In this document: positions 21,837 to 30,197 of the stretch, piece by piece
Layout: each line of letters opens with the position of its first letter
Numbering within the stretch: position 1 is the first letter of the stretch
Virus record (IMG/VR): IMGVR_UViG_3300036945_000752
Span: 1 to 33,571 of that record
Direction: 5' to 3' (one strand)
Source of the DNA: a virus
Length of the DNA stretch: 33,571 nt
Made by a program: the position numbers and the translations under genes
The notes under the pieces: generated by a model
Database searches by the model: none
What the model was told of the DNA's origin: nothing
What the model saw: the letters and a program-made list of their open reading frames with translations, nothing else

Positions 21837-23003
21837 TTACATGTACTTAACTGCACCGATAGCAATTTTGCCTAGGTAGTCAGCAGCGTTGCCCAAAGAG
21901 CTTGCTGTGTTTGTCAACTCAACATAACCATAACGTGTCATGAAGCTAACTACTGGTTCCATTGTTGCTGGGTCAAGAACAACACCAGAACTCATCAATG
22001 GAATGTATGGGCAATAGAATGCTGCCGCGTCCATTTCGTTAGGACCTTTGTAACCAACTAGGATCGGAGCGTCTGCGGCTGCGTAGCTGTTTACATAAAC
22101 TTTAACAGAACTGTTCAATGTACCAGCAAACTTTGTGTTTGTTGGAGCTTCGAAAGTACCTTCAGTTGTACGTGCAAATGCACTTGTTGTAGCAGATTGT
22201 AGAACTGTCAATGCTGTTGGAGAAACAACAACGAAGTTACCAGCGCCACGACGTGTGCGTTGAGCAATACGGTTAGCAACATCATTGATTTGGATAGCCA
22301 AAACAGCGTGTTGGTCACCAACGTAAGTAGCAGTACCAGTGAATGAACCACTGTTCTGGTCGAACGTGTGTGTAGCTGTACCAGCCAATGTTGCTAGGCT
22401 AGCTAACAATTCTTGGTCGATTTCAGCAGTGATTTCTTGAGCCAAAGCAGCCATAATTTCTGCTTCAACATCCAAACCGTGCATTGCTTGTGCATCTTGC
22501 GCGGCTTCGAATGTCCAACGAGCAGACATCTTACGTGTTTTAGCTTCAACAGTTTGCTTCAATACTTGAATGCTTAACTTGTTACCTGGTGTACCTTCTA
22601 AAGTACTTGTAGCTTCAGCTTTACCGTTGCTAGCACCAGAATATGCAGTAGCGATGTCAAATGGGCTTAGTGCTTCAGAACCAGCTGTAGCACCGTTAGC
22701 TGTTTGAGCATAACGTACACGCAATGTGTGGATTTGACCAACTGGGCCAGTCATTGGCTGAACACCAACGATTTCGTTAGCGATAACTGTTGGCATAACA
22801 CGACGGATAACAGGCAAAATTACCTTGTTAAGAACCGCAACGTTACCAGATGCAGTAGCACCAGCGGAAGCAGATTCCATAATGTTTTTCTTTGTGTTTT
22901 CTAACACAGTTTCCATAACGGATTTTTTATTTCCTTGCAAGCCTTCTAATAGAACGTCTTTTGTTGCAGTCCAGTTCTGGGCTTCGAAAAGTTTTTCAGA
23001 CAT
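21837..23003 (-). CDS. 23: Major capsid protein gp23
   Basis: The 388-aa protein has the T4 gp23 pattern: N-terminal pro-region rich in Lys/Glu, then 'VLNKVILPVIRRVMPTVIANEIVGVQPMTGPVGQIHTLRVRYA', 'KLSIQVLKQTVEAKTRKMSARWTFEAAQDAQAMHGLDVEAEI', and the C-terminal 'PYIPLMSSGVVLDPATMEPVVSFMTRYGYVELTN'. It forms the HK97-fold hexamers of the head. The frame is open to 23027, but ATG 23003 with GGAG upstream, ten bases after the gp22 stop, is the natural start. A likely gp21 cleavage site is I-M-E43 before SASAG. The terminator follows the gene. It is shorter than T4 gp23 (521 aa), as in many aquatic relatives. Confidence 0.96.
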   Translation of the reverse strand: MSEKLFEAQNWTATKDVLLEGLQGNKKSVMETVLENTKKNIMESASAGATASGNVAVLNKVILPVIRRVMPTVIANEIVGVQPMTGPVGQIHTLRVRYAQTANGATAGSEALSPFDIATAYSGASNGKAEATSTLEGTPGNKLSIQVLKQTVEAKTRKMSARWTFEAAQDAQAMHGLDVEAEIMAALAQEITAEIDQELLASLATLAGTATHTFDQNSGSFTGTATYVGDQHAVLAIQINDVANRIAQRTRRGAGNFVVVSPTALTVLQSATTSAFARTTEGTFEAPTNTKFAGTLNSSVKVYVNSYAAADAPILVGYKGPNEMDAAAFYCPYIPLMSSGVVLDPATMEPVVSFMTRYGYVELTNTASSLGNAADYLGKIAIGAVKYM

Positions 23004-23013
23004 GATAGTCTCC

Positions 23014-24120
23014 TTAAATTTTTCCAATTCCGGCTAACTTACGTAGTGATAGTATGTCTGCACCTGCAGATTCTTCACTAGCAGTTTTATTGCCAGTCAT
23101 CGCAGTCGTCTGCGAATTGACGCTCTCAGCGATTACAGTCTTTGCCTTAGGAGCAACGGCTGTTTCGTTTAGAACGGCCGGTAGATACTTGTTATATGAT
23201 TCACGTAAAGATTCTGTTGATGTTGTTTTTAGCAAATCTTCCATAATACCACGTTTCTCTTTACCAAGAGGTGCTACCAATTCTTGCATAATAGATTGGC
23301 GTTTTACTGCGTCTTCTGCTATGCGAATTTTCTTTTGTGCTTGTGCTAGTTCAGTATCTTTAGCTGTAACAGTTTTAGCTGTTTCGTCTAAACGGCTAGT
23401 TAGTTGAGCAATTTGGTCGCCTAACTTCTTAACCTGTGTACCATCGGCAAAACCGCTGGCCATGAACTCACCTGCAAATGCTTCCATGATCTTACGACCG
23501 AAAGCGTTTTCACGACTAATTTGAATGTCTTCACGTAATTGAGTGATCTCGCTACGTAGACTTTCGCTTAGTAATTTCTCAGCTCTTGTGGCTGCTTCTT
23601 TGATGAATTTAGCTTTAGCTTCAGCGATAACTTTTTTACCCTCTGTTACTAATTGGACTCTAGCTTGTACTAGTTTGTCTTCATCTTCTTTTAGTTCTTT
23701 TAGCTCTGAACTTAACTTACGCAAAGCAAATTCTTCTAATTTCTCGAAGTTTACTTTTTGTGTGTTACGATCTTCTCTGAGTTCTTTGATCTCTTTAGCC
23801 ATCTGTTCCATAACAAACTTGTTTAACATTTGGGCATGTTCACGCATTTGCTTTTTGTATGTAACTTTTGCTTCAACAACTTCACGCTTATCAGCGGCAA
23901 ATTCTTCGATTTCTCTACGAATTGCTTCTGTAATCATTTTGTCAGCGGCTTCAACGATTAGACCCTTGTCAGATTCATATCTCTGACTGAATTCTTCACG
24001 TAGATTAGCTTCAACTTCTTCATGTAGTTGTTTAACTTTAGAGTCCCAAGCTTCTTGTAATTGGCTTGTTACTTCCTCAGATAAAACCTCAGCGCCGAAT
24101 AGTTCTTTTAATGTGCTCAT
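23014..24120 (-). CDS. 22: Prohead scaffold protein gp22
   Basis: A 368-aa, highly charged, almost entirely helical protein. Long Glu/Lys coiled-coil stretches run from residue ~15 to ~280 (EEVEANLREEFSQRYESDKG, ELKELKEDEDKLVQARVQL, a hinge near AFAGEFMASGFADG). A flexible Ala/Ser/Thr tail follows, ending SLRKLAGIGKI. Position between gp21 and gp23 and composition match the T4 scaffold core, which shapes the prohead and is degraded by gp21. The start ATG 24120 has GGGGA upstream and lies ten bases after the gp21 stop. The scaffold is longer than T4 gp22 (269 aa). Confidence 0.93.
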   Translation of the reverse strand: MSTLKELFGAEVLSEEVTSQLQEAWDSKVKQLHEEVEANLREEFSQRYESDKGLIVEAADKMITEAIRREIEEFAADKREVVEAKVTYKKQMREHAQMLNKFVMEQMAKEIKELREDRNTQKVNFEKLEEFALRKLSSELKELKEDEDKLVQARVQLVTEGKKVIAEAKAKFIKEAATRAEKLLSESLRSEITQLREDIQISRENAFGRKIMEAFAGEFMASGFADGTQVKKLGDQIAQLTSRLDETAKTVTAKDTELAQAQKKIRIAEDAVKRQSIMQELVAPLGKEKRGIMEDLLKTTSTESLRESYNKYLPAVLNETAVAPKAKTVIAESVNSQTTAMTGNKTASEESAGADILSLRKLAGIGKI

Positions 24121-24130
24121 CTTGTTCCCC

Positions 24131-24763
24131 TTACTTGTTCAAGTTGGTGATGAACCTAAGAACCTCTTCCTGGAGGTATCTCTGTGCCTTAGCATCATGT
24201 CTTACAGCACTAGCAACGTCCATTAAGGCGCCGCGTCTACGATCGTGCATAACACGTTCATATATTGCTTTTGGATATGCTGCTGGAGCACTAGGTTGTG
24301 CCACGATGTCTACCGTGACAATTTCGAAATCAGTAACGCCACCAGATTCGTTGACGTTACCTGATCCTCTGCTACTTACACCAAGTTTAACACCAGACTC
24401 TAAAAGAGTTTTAACGATGTTACCCATTGGTGTAGGTAAGATTTTTAGTTTACCAATACCGTTGTTTTCATTCATGTACATGTTTGTAATCATGTGACTA
24501 ACACGGTCAAGGTTAACTTGTAGGTCATCTGGGTGATCGGCTTCGCCTAACACACTATAACCACTTTTAATTTTTTCAGCAATGTTACTACATGCTCTAG
24601 CGATTTCATTTACGGGGTAAACTCTTTGGTTTTGATTTTTAACACCGCCTTGAATGAAAATGCCTTCCATGTAGAGGTCCTTGCCGCCAGTCTGGTTTTC
24701 CACAATTTGAGTGCGGATACCAGCTTGGTCGAATGTAAGAGCTTCTACTAATGGTAAGGCCAT
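24131..24763 (-). CDS. 21: Prohead core protein protease gp21
   Basis: The 210-aa product shows the gp21/U9 serine-protease pattern: early strand region DLYMEGIFIQGG, 'NQRVYPVNEI', catalytic His77 in GEADHPDD, catalytic Ser in KLGVSSRGSG (residues 130-131), and 'FEIVTVDIVAQPSAPAAYP' with the conserved Asp152. It cleaves the scaffold, core proteins and gp23 during head maturation. It lies between the acidic core protein and gp22, the T4 order. Its ATG is four bases after the previous stop. The ribosome-binding site is weak, so translation probably depends on coupling. It begins with MALPLVEALTF, without the longer N-terminal region of some relatives. Confidence 0.94.
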   Translation of the reverse strand: MALPLVEALTFDQAGIRTQIVENQTGGKDLYMEGIFIQGGVKNQNQRVYPVNEIARACSNIAEKIKSGYSVLGEADHPDDLQVNLDRVSHMITNMYMNENNGIGKLKILPTPMGNIVKTLLESGVKLGVSSRGSGNVNESGGVTDFEIVTVDIVAQPSAPAAYPKAIYERVMHDRRRGALMDVASAVRHDAKAQRYLQEEVLRFITNLNK

Positions 24764-24767
24764 CTTA

Positions 24768-25580
24768 TTACTTCGCTACAGGACTAGTTTTGTTGGCTGC
24801 TGTGTCGCTGTTCATTTTAGGAACTGCAACTGTCTTTGGAGCTGGTGCTTTAGCATTACCAACTTTGTTTACATTACCAGCATCGTCTTCTTTAGCAGAT
24901 TCTGCTTTGCCACCAGCAGTGTTACCACTGTTAACTTTAACTGCGCTTGCACCATTAGCACTGATTTTAGAACCAGAACTTACTGGGCTACGTGTGTTTT
25001 GTCCATTGTCACCATGTGTTGGAGCCGGAACAGCTTTAGGCATTACACCTTCACCGAAAGCACGGAAGCTTTCTTCTGTTGGTTCTTCAGCAGGCATGTC
25101 ATCCATTGCAGGTTCGTCAGCTGGCATGTCACCACCTTGTGTACCCATAATTTCAGCAAAAATAGCTTTTAATTCGTCGATAGCGTCGTCTGCTTTTTGT
25201 AGCAAATCGCCTTCGGCAGCTGGTTCTTCAGCTGGCATTTCGTCGCCCATTGCCAAGTCAGCAGTTGCTTCTGGCTCTGTTGGCTCTTCAGCAGACATCG
25301 GGTCTTCACCTTCTTCGTCTGCTTCACTGAATAATTTTTCGTCTTCTAGATCAGCTTCGTCAGCAATGATTTCTTCTTCGAAGTCACCGGCAGGTTGTCC
25401 GCCAATACCTTCTTCAAGATCTGCTTCTTCGTCTTCTTCTAGTTGTTCGTCAAAAGAACTTAGTTCTTCATAAATTGACTTGCCCTTTTGAACAAAGAAC
25501 TGATGTAGCAATTCGCTTGCACGGTCATCTTCTTTATTGATTAAGGCTTCTAATACTTGCTCTAATGTATGTTTAGACAT
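24768..25580 (-). CDS. Acidic prohead core (inner scaffold) protein
   Basis: The 270-aa protein begins with a helical domain (MSKHTLEQVLEALINKEDDRASELLHQFFVQKGKSIYEEL), then an extremely acidic segment of ~100 residues with repeated MPAEEP/MPADEP motifs, and a Lys/Asn/Ala-rich low-complexity tail. Position between gp20 and gp21 corresponds to T4 genes 67/68 (core proteins PIP and gp68). Such proteins fill the prohead and are processed by gp21. The frame is open to 25601 from a TTG, but ATG 25580 with AAAAGGAG upstream is clearly the start. A terminator and a late-like element precede it, so it likely begins the core/21/22/23 transcript. Confidence 0.85.
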   Translation of the reverse strand: MSKHTLEQVLEALINKEDDRASELLHQFFVQKGKSIYEELSSFDEQLEEDEEADLEEGIGGQPAGDFEEEIIADEADLEDEKLFSEADEEGEDPMSAEEPTEPEATADLAMGDEMPAEEPAAEGDLLQKADDAIDELKAIFAEIMGTQGGDMPADEPAMDDMPAEEPTEESFRAFGEGVMPKAVPAPTHGDNGQNTRSPVSSGSKISANGASAVKVNSGNTAGGKAESAKEDDAGNVNKVGNAKAPAPKTVAVPKMNSDTAANKTSPVAK

Positions 25581-25619
25581 TGTGTTTCTCCTTTTGGCCA
25601 AAGTAATTTGTCTGTATTA

Positions 25620-25627
25620 TATTTACA
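25620..25627 (-). promoter_or_regulatory. Late-promoter-like element (TGTAAATA)
   Basis: Minus-strand TGTAAATA, followed by TAATACAG, lies 40 bases before the acidic core-protein ATG and after a terminator. The imperfect palindrome CTGTA...TACAG surrounds it. Confidence 0.4.
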
Positions 25628-25660
25628 GAAAGATTACAATAATAGTGCTAAAATAGAGTT

Positions 25661-25688
25661 AAAAACCCAGTTTTCTTTTAGAAAACCG
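25661..25688 (-). terminator. Rho-independent terminator after the gp20 operon
   Basis: An 8-bp stem with one G-U pair (minus CGGTTTTC/GAAAACTG, loop TAAAA), then GGTTTTT on minus. It starts about 18 bases after the stop of the 70-aa gene. Confidence 0.75.
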
Positions 25689-25705
25689 AGTTAAGTATAG
25701 TAAAT

Positions 25706-25918
25706 TTATTCCATTGCTGGAGGTCTTGCGTAAATTTTCTTGTAAAGGTCTTTTCTAGACTCCATTTCAAGTTTACGAATTTCACGCATTTTTCGTAGTT
25801 TTCCCAAGTGCTCTAGTGTTAGTCTAGGACGTCTTGTGTCTAATTTTTGACTCTGTTCTAGTTTGTTTTCTGCAGGATCGATAATACCGTCCTCTAGTTT
25901 TACTTCAAATAATTTCAT
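25706..25918 (-). CDS. Small conserved protein between gp20 and core gene (70 aa)
   Basis: The ATG at 25918 overlaps the gp20 stop (ATGA), with CAGGAG upstream inside gp20. The protein is strongly charged: an acidic N-terminus (MKLFEVKLEDGIIDPAENK) and a basic helical C-terminal half (RLTLEHLGKLRKMREIRKLEMESRKDLYKKIY). A gene of this size at this position is normal in T4-like phages of aquatic bacteria; T4 has gene 67 (80 aa, acidic) here, but the basic helix makes direct equivalence unsure. It is likely part of prohead assembly. Confidence 0.8.
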   Translation of the reverse strand: MKLFEVKLEDGIIDPAENKLEQSQKLDTRRPRLTLEHLGKLRKMREIRKLEMESRKDLYKKIYARPPAME

Positions 25919-27639
25919 CGTACTGCTCCTGGTGCCGGCGGTGCGCCACTTGGTGCTGGTGCTCCGCCTAAGGGACTAGCTTGGGCAGTAGCTTCAGCAC
26001 CTGGCTCAGCTTGTCCTTCTTGTCCCAATTGATCTGCCTGTCCAAAGTCATCTTCAGTTGGACGTTGTACTCCTAATCCAGTTAGGTCGCCAGCAGCCAT
26101 GGCTGCATCTCCTGGAGGTATCAGACCTTCTCCGGCTTCTGGATTTTCTTCTAACCACTTTGCTTCGTTTTCTACAATCTCTTCGTCTGTTAAACCAAGA
26201 TATTTCTTTAATGCAAAGCGTCTACTAATATACTGTACTTCTGCTAATTGTCCAAATACTGCGGCTCTAGCATTGTTAACTTCAATTTCACGATACTCGC
26301 TAAAGCTCTGCGGTGGTAAGAATGTTAGTTTAAATGTACTAGAATCTAGCTCAATACCTTTGTGCTTTAAGAACATCTTAAATTCTTTATCTAAGGGATT
26401 TATTACTAGATTTTGTAAACGTTGGCAATATTTGTTAAAGCGATATTCTTGAATAAATGCTGTTCCTACTCTGCCATCATTGTATGTAGCTGTGCCATCA
26501 TCAGGACCAGTAGGCATATAACTGCTAGGAATACGCATTGCTCGCATTAGCTTGTTGGTGAAGTATTTCAAGTCATCAATTTGACCTAGGTTATCACCGC
26601 CTGGCAATACTTCAACTTTACTACCACGACCTTCTGCTGTTTGAGCAAAGAAGTAGTCTTCTAACATACTTAATGGATTATAACTTGCATCCATAATGCT
26701 AGTGCCACCACCTGTACGACTTGGCATACGGCGTTGATGAATTTCGTTTTTAACACGCTCAACAAAGCTCATAGCCATGTTAGCAGGCATGTTACCTACG
26801 TCGATATAGAATACTCTGCGTTCCGGAGCACGTTGTACACGATAGATAATGATACTGTCTTCTAACAATGACTTCTGTTGGAATACTTTGTATACTGCTT
26901 CTAGGATACTTGTACCAAAAGGATAATTAGTATCCATGCCTTCACTAAGGCTTAGATGTAATACGTGACTGGCATCTACGGCTGTTTCTGTATTATTTGT
27001 ATTGCTATTACTGCCTGTATTAGCACTGGCAAACTGTGTAAAAGCACTCTTATTAAACTGTGTAGGACCATAGTTTTGATCCGCAATTAAAGGATTAGTT
27101 GCTACTTTATCATTGATATTAATGCTTAAATTCTTAATGATATACTGCTCTACTTCGCGACCTTTGCTTTGATTAATAATAATTTTACTAACATCTGCGC
27201 CATCTACATATAGTAATTCATACGTTTCTGGATCACGAATAAAGAAGCCATCACCATACTTAATTGTACTACGCATCATACGCCATACACGTTTGTTCCA
27301 GTCGTTGATCATACACCATTGGCGCAGACTACGAGTTAATACGTTTACTTCGGCTTCTGTTGGTTCGTTAAAATGTTCAATGCTAAAAGGCAAATTGCTT
27401 TCATAATCGAACTGTGTACAGAACTCTGCAACTGTGTCAAGTGCGGCATTAACTTCGCTGTCTTGATCCATAATTTCGTATTGCATATAACGCTCAACAC
27501 GATTTGGTGTACCTGCGTATACGTCTTTTAACCAACTGCTAAACTTACTACTACTGCCGTGATGGTTACCTGTGGCTACTTTTGATTTAGCTATTTCGTT
27601 TGCTGTTTGCGGTATTTGAAAGTGCTTACGCCATGACAT
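25915..27639 (-). CDS. 20: Portal vertex protein gp20
   Basis: The 574-aa product is a clear gp20 portal: N-terminal 'SSWLKDVYAGTPNRVERYMQYEIMDQDSEVNAALDTVAEF', then 'VWRMMRSTIKYGDGFFIRD', the 'HLSLSEGMDTNYPFGTSILE' wing region, 'VYKVFQQKSLLEDSIIIYRVQRAPERRVFYIDVGNMP', 'LPGGDNLGQIDDLKYFTNKLMRAMRIPSSYM' and the C-terminal crown. It forms the dodecameric DNA entry pore and nucleates the prohead. The last ~70 residues are Pro/Gly/Ala/Gln-rich and disordered. It starts at ATG 27639 behind an AATAAATA late promoter; the ribosome-binding site AGGAT is rather distant. Length is close to other gp20 proteins (T4 524 aa). Confidence 0.96.
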   Translation of the reverse strand: MSWRKHFQIPQTANEIAKSKVATGNHHGSSSKFSSWLKDVYAGTPNRVERYMQYEIMDQDSEVNAALDTVAEFCTQFDYESNLPFSIEHFNEPTEAEVNVLTRSLRQWCMINDWNKRVWRMMRSTIKYGDGFFIRDPETYELLYVDGADVSKIIINQSKGREVEQYIIKNLSININDKVATNPLIADQNYGPTQFNKSAFTQFASANTGSNSNTNNTETAVDASHVLHLSLSEGMDTNYPFGTSILEAVYKVFQQKSLLEDSIIIYRVQRAPERRVFYIDVGNMPANMAMSFVERVKNEIHQRRMPSRTGGGTSIMDASYNPLSMLEDYFFAQTAEGRGSKVEVLPGGDNLGQIDDLKYFTNKLMRAMRIPSSYMPTGPDDGTATYNDGRVGTAFIQEYRFNKYCQRLQNLVINPLDKEFKMFLKHKGIELDSSTFKLTFLPPQSFSEYREIEVNNARAAVFGQLAEVQYISRRFALKKYLGLTDEEIVENEAKWLEENPEAGEGLIPPGDAAMAAGDLTGLGVQRPTEDDFGQADQLGQEGQAEPGAEATAQASPLGGAPAPSGAPPAPGAVR

Positions 27640-27662
27640 ATTGTTTATTCATCCTAATGTAG

Positions 27663-27670
27663 TATTTATT
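27663..27670 (-). promoter_or_regulatory. T4-type late promoter of gp20 (AATAAATA)
   Basis: Minus-strand AATAAATACT. The predicted start near 27657 gives a 17-base leader with TAGGAT before ATG 27639. The element lies directly after the tape-measure gene's stop (27678). Confidence 0.62.
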
Positions 27671-27677
27671 ACATATT

Positions 27678-30140
27678 TCACTGAGCACCATACTGCATGT
27701 TAGCTAATTGGCGATTTCCTGTTTCGCTGACAGAAACTTGTCTAGCCGCAATAGCATTACCGTAGCCCATGTCTTCTCGCATTTGACGCAATTCACGGGT
27801 CATAGCTTTTTGTTGTTCTAAACTAGCAGATTGATAGCTATTTGACTGATCTACTGCGGCAGCATCAGCCCCGGCTAAATCATCAGCACTTTCACTCTTT
27901 TGGTACTCGCTGAATGCTGTGGATATTCCTCCGATTAGGGCGCCGCCAATTGCACCAACTGCGGCTCCTCCAGGACCAAATAAACTGCCTAACATAGCAC
28001 CTGTGCTTGCCCCCGATAATGCTCCGCTGGCGGTACTTACTGCCCCTCCGGCAACACCATATCCGTTTTCTTTTAGTGAGTTTGCTCCAGAATCCAATAC
28101 TGCTCCGCCTAACCAAGAACCCATGGTAAATTTGCCGCTTGATGCTATTTGACCAACTTTAGACTCGCCTAACTTACCCACAGCATTGCTTGCAGTACCA
28201 TACAAACCGCCCAACTTATAACCTAAACCATATGATTTACTAGATGTCAATGCGGAATTAGGTGAATTTGGAACGTTCGAAGCTCCGGCTGCTTGTTCTG
28301 CTATTGTTAATCTTCTAAATCCGTCTGCTTGTTTTTCAGATGATGTTGTTGTAGATCTTAATTCTTCTCGTTTTTCTCTTAAAAATTGATCTTGTATTTC
28401 TTTAGGGGTCATCCCTTTAGAACGCATTTCTTCTATTCTCGAACGTTTGGTTTGTGTAGAGCCGCTGCCTGGTCCGCCACCCCCACCTAATCCACCTAAT
28501 CCACCACTTAATGTTCCGCCAGGAGTTGATAGTGTTGTTTGTAATGTTTTAAATATTGTGTTTAACGAAGTTGTAGTTCCAGTTAGATTTTTAAATACAC
28601 CTGTTAAAAGATCATAACCTGCTTTGGCAACTAGCAGAGCAGAAGCAACTCCGCCAACTACTGAAATCAATGATCCTGCTCCAGAACCACCTAAAATAGT
28701 ACCCAACTTAGCAAATGGTGTTAACAAGAATCCCAGTACATCAACAAAAGTAGTTAAAGTTTTAATAAATGTATCCCACGGAATTCCATTTATTAATTTT
28801 AAGAATGGTATAGATAAAGCCATTAAGTTGGCTTTAAATGTATTCATCGCCGCATTAAATTCCTGAGCAGCCTTGTCTTCTTTTCTACGTTGTTCGCCTG
28901 CGGCACTATTATAGAATTCTACTTCCTGTGCCAATGATAAGAACTGTTTAGCACTATCCCCTAAAGGACCGCCTAGTTCTGCCATCATACGGATTTCGCC
29001 ACCGCGAGTTTTCATTTCTTGTTTAATTGTGTCAGATAAACGTTGTCTATCTTCGTCAGTCATTTGCTCGCCAGATTTGGCTTTCTGTGCAAGCCTATTC
29101 ATTTCATTGTACGTGCTTTGGCTTGCTAATGCCATGTTTTTACCAGTGTCATTGATAATCATTGGCAGGCCAGCAAGGGCAGGACCCAGTGTATCTCTGG
29201 CTAACTTATCGCCTTCTTTACCAAACAATGCACTAAAGTTAGCGGCATAGCTGTTCAAAGATTTTGCAACATCTGCACCACCTGTTTTGACGTCTCTAAC
29301 AAAACTGCTTACTAATGGATCCTGTGCTAGTTTAACAGCAGCCTGAGTCATTTCTAAAACGCTCTTACCTGTTTGATTAGCCAGTGTATCTAGTTCTTTG
29401 GCCAATGCTCGAGAATTATTAATAACTACTTCTTGAGCCGCTTTACCTTTGAATCCTTGTGCTGTAGCAACTTTTACCTGTTGAGCAGTAAACATTGCTA
29501 ATTGTTCGTTGCTTAATCCAAGATTACCAACACTAGCAGTTGCTCCTCTAACACTGCCAATTAATGCACCAAAATTCTTAGCACCTTCTGTGGCGCCAGC
29601 ACCCAAACTAGCAAATCCGCCGCCGCTTTCTTCTAATGCTTTTGAAAATGCACCTAAACTAACACCACCTGTTTTGGCAGCAATAGCAAAGTCCATAATA
29701 CCGCCACTGATACCACGTTGTAAGCCTAATTGTAATTGATCAGCATATCCACTAAGTGCACCTATTAACGTACCGACACCAGTGGTTAATAGCGTCATGC
29801 TAGTAGTATATCCATAACCAGCTGATGCTAAATTACCTTTAAAGAATTCTGTAGTTTTAGTTAAATCTCTAAATTTTCTGTCAAGTTCCTGTGAACTTTT
29901 ATATCGTTCTTCTTCTAAATCGATGCCTTTTTCGATTTGTTTATTTTTATCTTTGAGTAAGGCTACTTCTTCTTTTTCTTCTTTACTAGGGCCAGAGGTA
30001 TCTGCACCCATTGTTTTAGCCATTGCCTCAGTTAAGGAAATTAATTTCTTTAGTTGACTATAACTAGCCAGCCCGTCGAGAGAGAACTCGAAGCTCGAGT
30101 CCCCTTGAATTCTTCCGTAACCTTTTTGTGATTCTGCCAT
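27678..30140 (-). CDS. Tape-measure-like tail protein
   Basis: The 820-aa protein has the composition of a tape measure: an N-terminal charged coiled coil (residues ~40-85, SKEEKEEVALLKDKNKQIEKG), several hydrophobic Gly/Ala helices (TSMTLLTTGVGTLIGALSGY; PFLKLINGIPWDTFIKTLTTFVDVLGFLLTPF; LISVVGGVASALLVAKAGYDLL), a Gly-rich linker (GGLGGLGGGGGPGSGS) and a further Gly/Ala membrane-active segment near the end. In long-tailed phages such proteins fix tail length and are ejected with DNA; the T4 counterpart is gp29. The frame extends to a GTG at 30179, but ATG 30140 (MAESQKGYGR) is likelier. Neither has a good ribosome-binding site. The divergent gp26-like gene may encode its chaperone. No lysozyme motif is seen. 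Confidence 0.72.
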   Translation of the reverse strand: MAESQKGYGRIQGDSSFEFSLDGLASYSQLKKLISLTEAMAKTMGADTSGPSKEEKEEVALLKDKNKQIEKGIDLEEERYKSSQELDRKFRDLTKTTEFFKGNLASAGYGYTTSMTLLTTGVGTLIGALSGYADQLQLGLQRGISGGIMDFAIAAKTGGVSLGAFSKALEESGGGFASLGAGATEGAKNFGALIGSVRGATASVGNLGLSNEQLAMFTAQQVKVATAQGFKGKAAQEVVINNSRALAKELDTLANQTGKSVLEMTQAAVKLAQDPLVSSFVRDVKTGGADVAKSLNSYAANFSALFGKEGDKLARDTLGPALAGLPMIINDTGKNMALASQSTYNEMNRLAQKAKSGEQMTDEDRQRLSDTIKQEMKTRGGEIRMMAELGGPLGDSAKQFLSLAQEVEFYNSAAGEQRRKEDKAAQEFNAAMNTFKANLMALSIPFLKLINGIPWDTFIKTLTTFVDVLGFLLTPFAKLGTILGGSGAGSLISVVGGVASALLVAKAGYDLLTGVFKNLTGTTTSLNTIFKTLQTTLSTPGGTLSGGLGGLGGGGGPGSGSTQTKRSRIEEMRSKGMTPKEIQDQFLREKREELRSTTTSSEKQADGFRRLTIAEQAAGASNVPNSPNSALTSSKSYGLGYKLGGLYGTASNAVGKLGESKVGQIASSGKFTMGSWLGGAVLDSGANSLKENGYGVAGGAVSTASGALSGASTGAMLGSLFGPGGAAVGAIGGALIGGISTAFSEYQKSESADDLAGADAAAVDQSNSYQSASLEQQKAMTRELRQMREDMGYGNAIAARQVSVSETGNRQLANMQYGAQ

Positions 30141-30150
30141 TAAATATGTA

Positions 30151-30158
30151 TATAAATA
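30151..30158 (+). promoter_or_regulatory. T4-type late promoter of the gp26-like gene (perfect TATAAATA)
   Basis: Plus-strand TATAAATA followed by AA. The predicted start is near 30164, giving a 34-base leader with GGAG before ATG 30198. Confidence 0.72.
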
Positions 30159-30179
30159 AAGAGTAATTTCCTTATACAC

Positions 30180-30187
30180 TATTTAGT
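30180..30187 (-). promoter_or_regulatory. Possible late promoter of the tape-measure gene (ACTAAATA)
   Basis: Minus-strand ACTAAATA, similar to GCTAAATA before the S74 fibre. The predicted start near 30174 faces the plus-strand promoter at 30151-30158, so the two leaders overlap. Confidence 0.35.
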
Positions 30188-30197
30188 TGGAGAAAAA

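Noticed and set aside
24711-25473. Plus-strand frames of 153 and 240 aa opposite the acidic core protein
   Set aside because: Ser/Ala-rich reverse image of the acidic low-complexity coding region.
25609-25627. Sigma70 -10 box TATAAT before the acidic core gene
   Set aside because: No acceptable -35 hexamer at 16-18 bases; the overlapping TGTAAATA late-like element is equally plausible.
30141-30179. Tape-measure start at GTG 30179
   Set aside because: The added 13 residues translate the AT-rich promoter region, with no ribosome-binding site; MAESQKGYGR is a more natural start.
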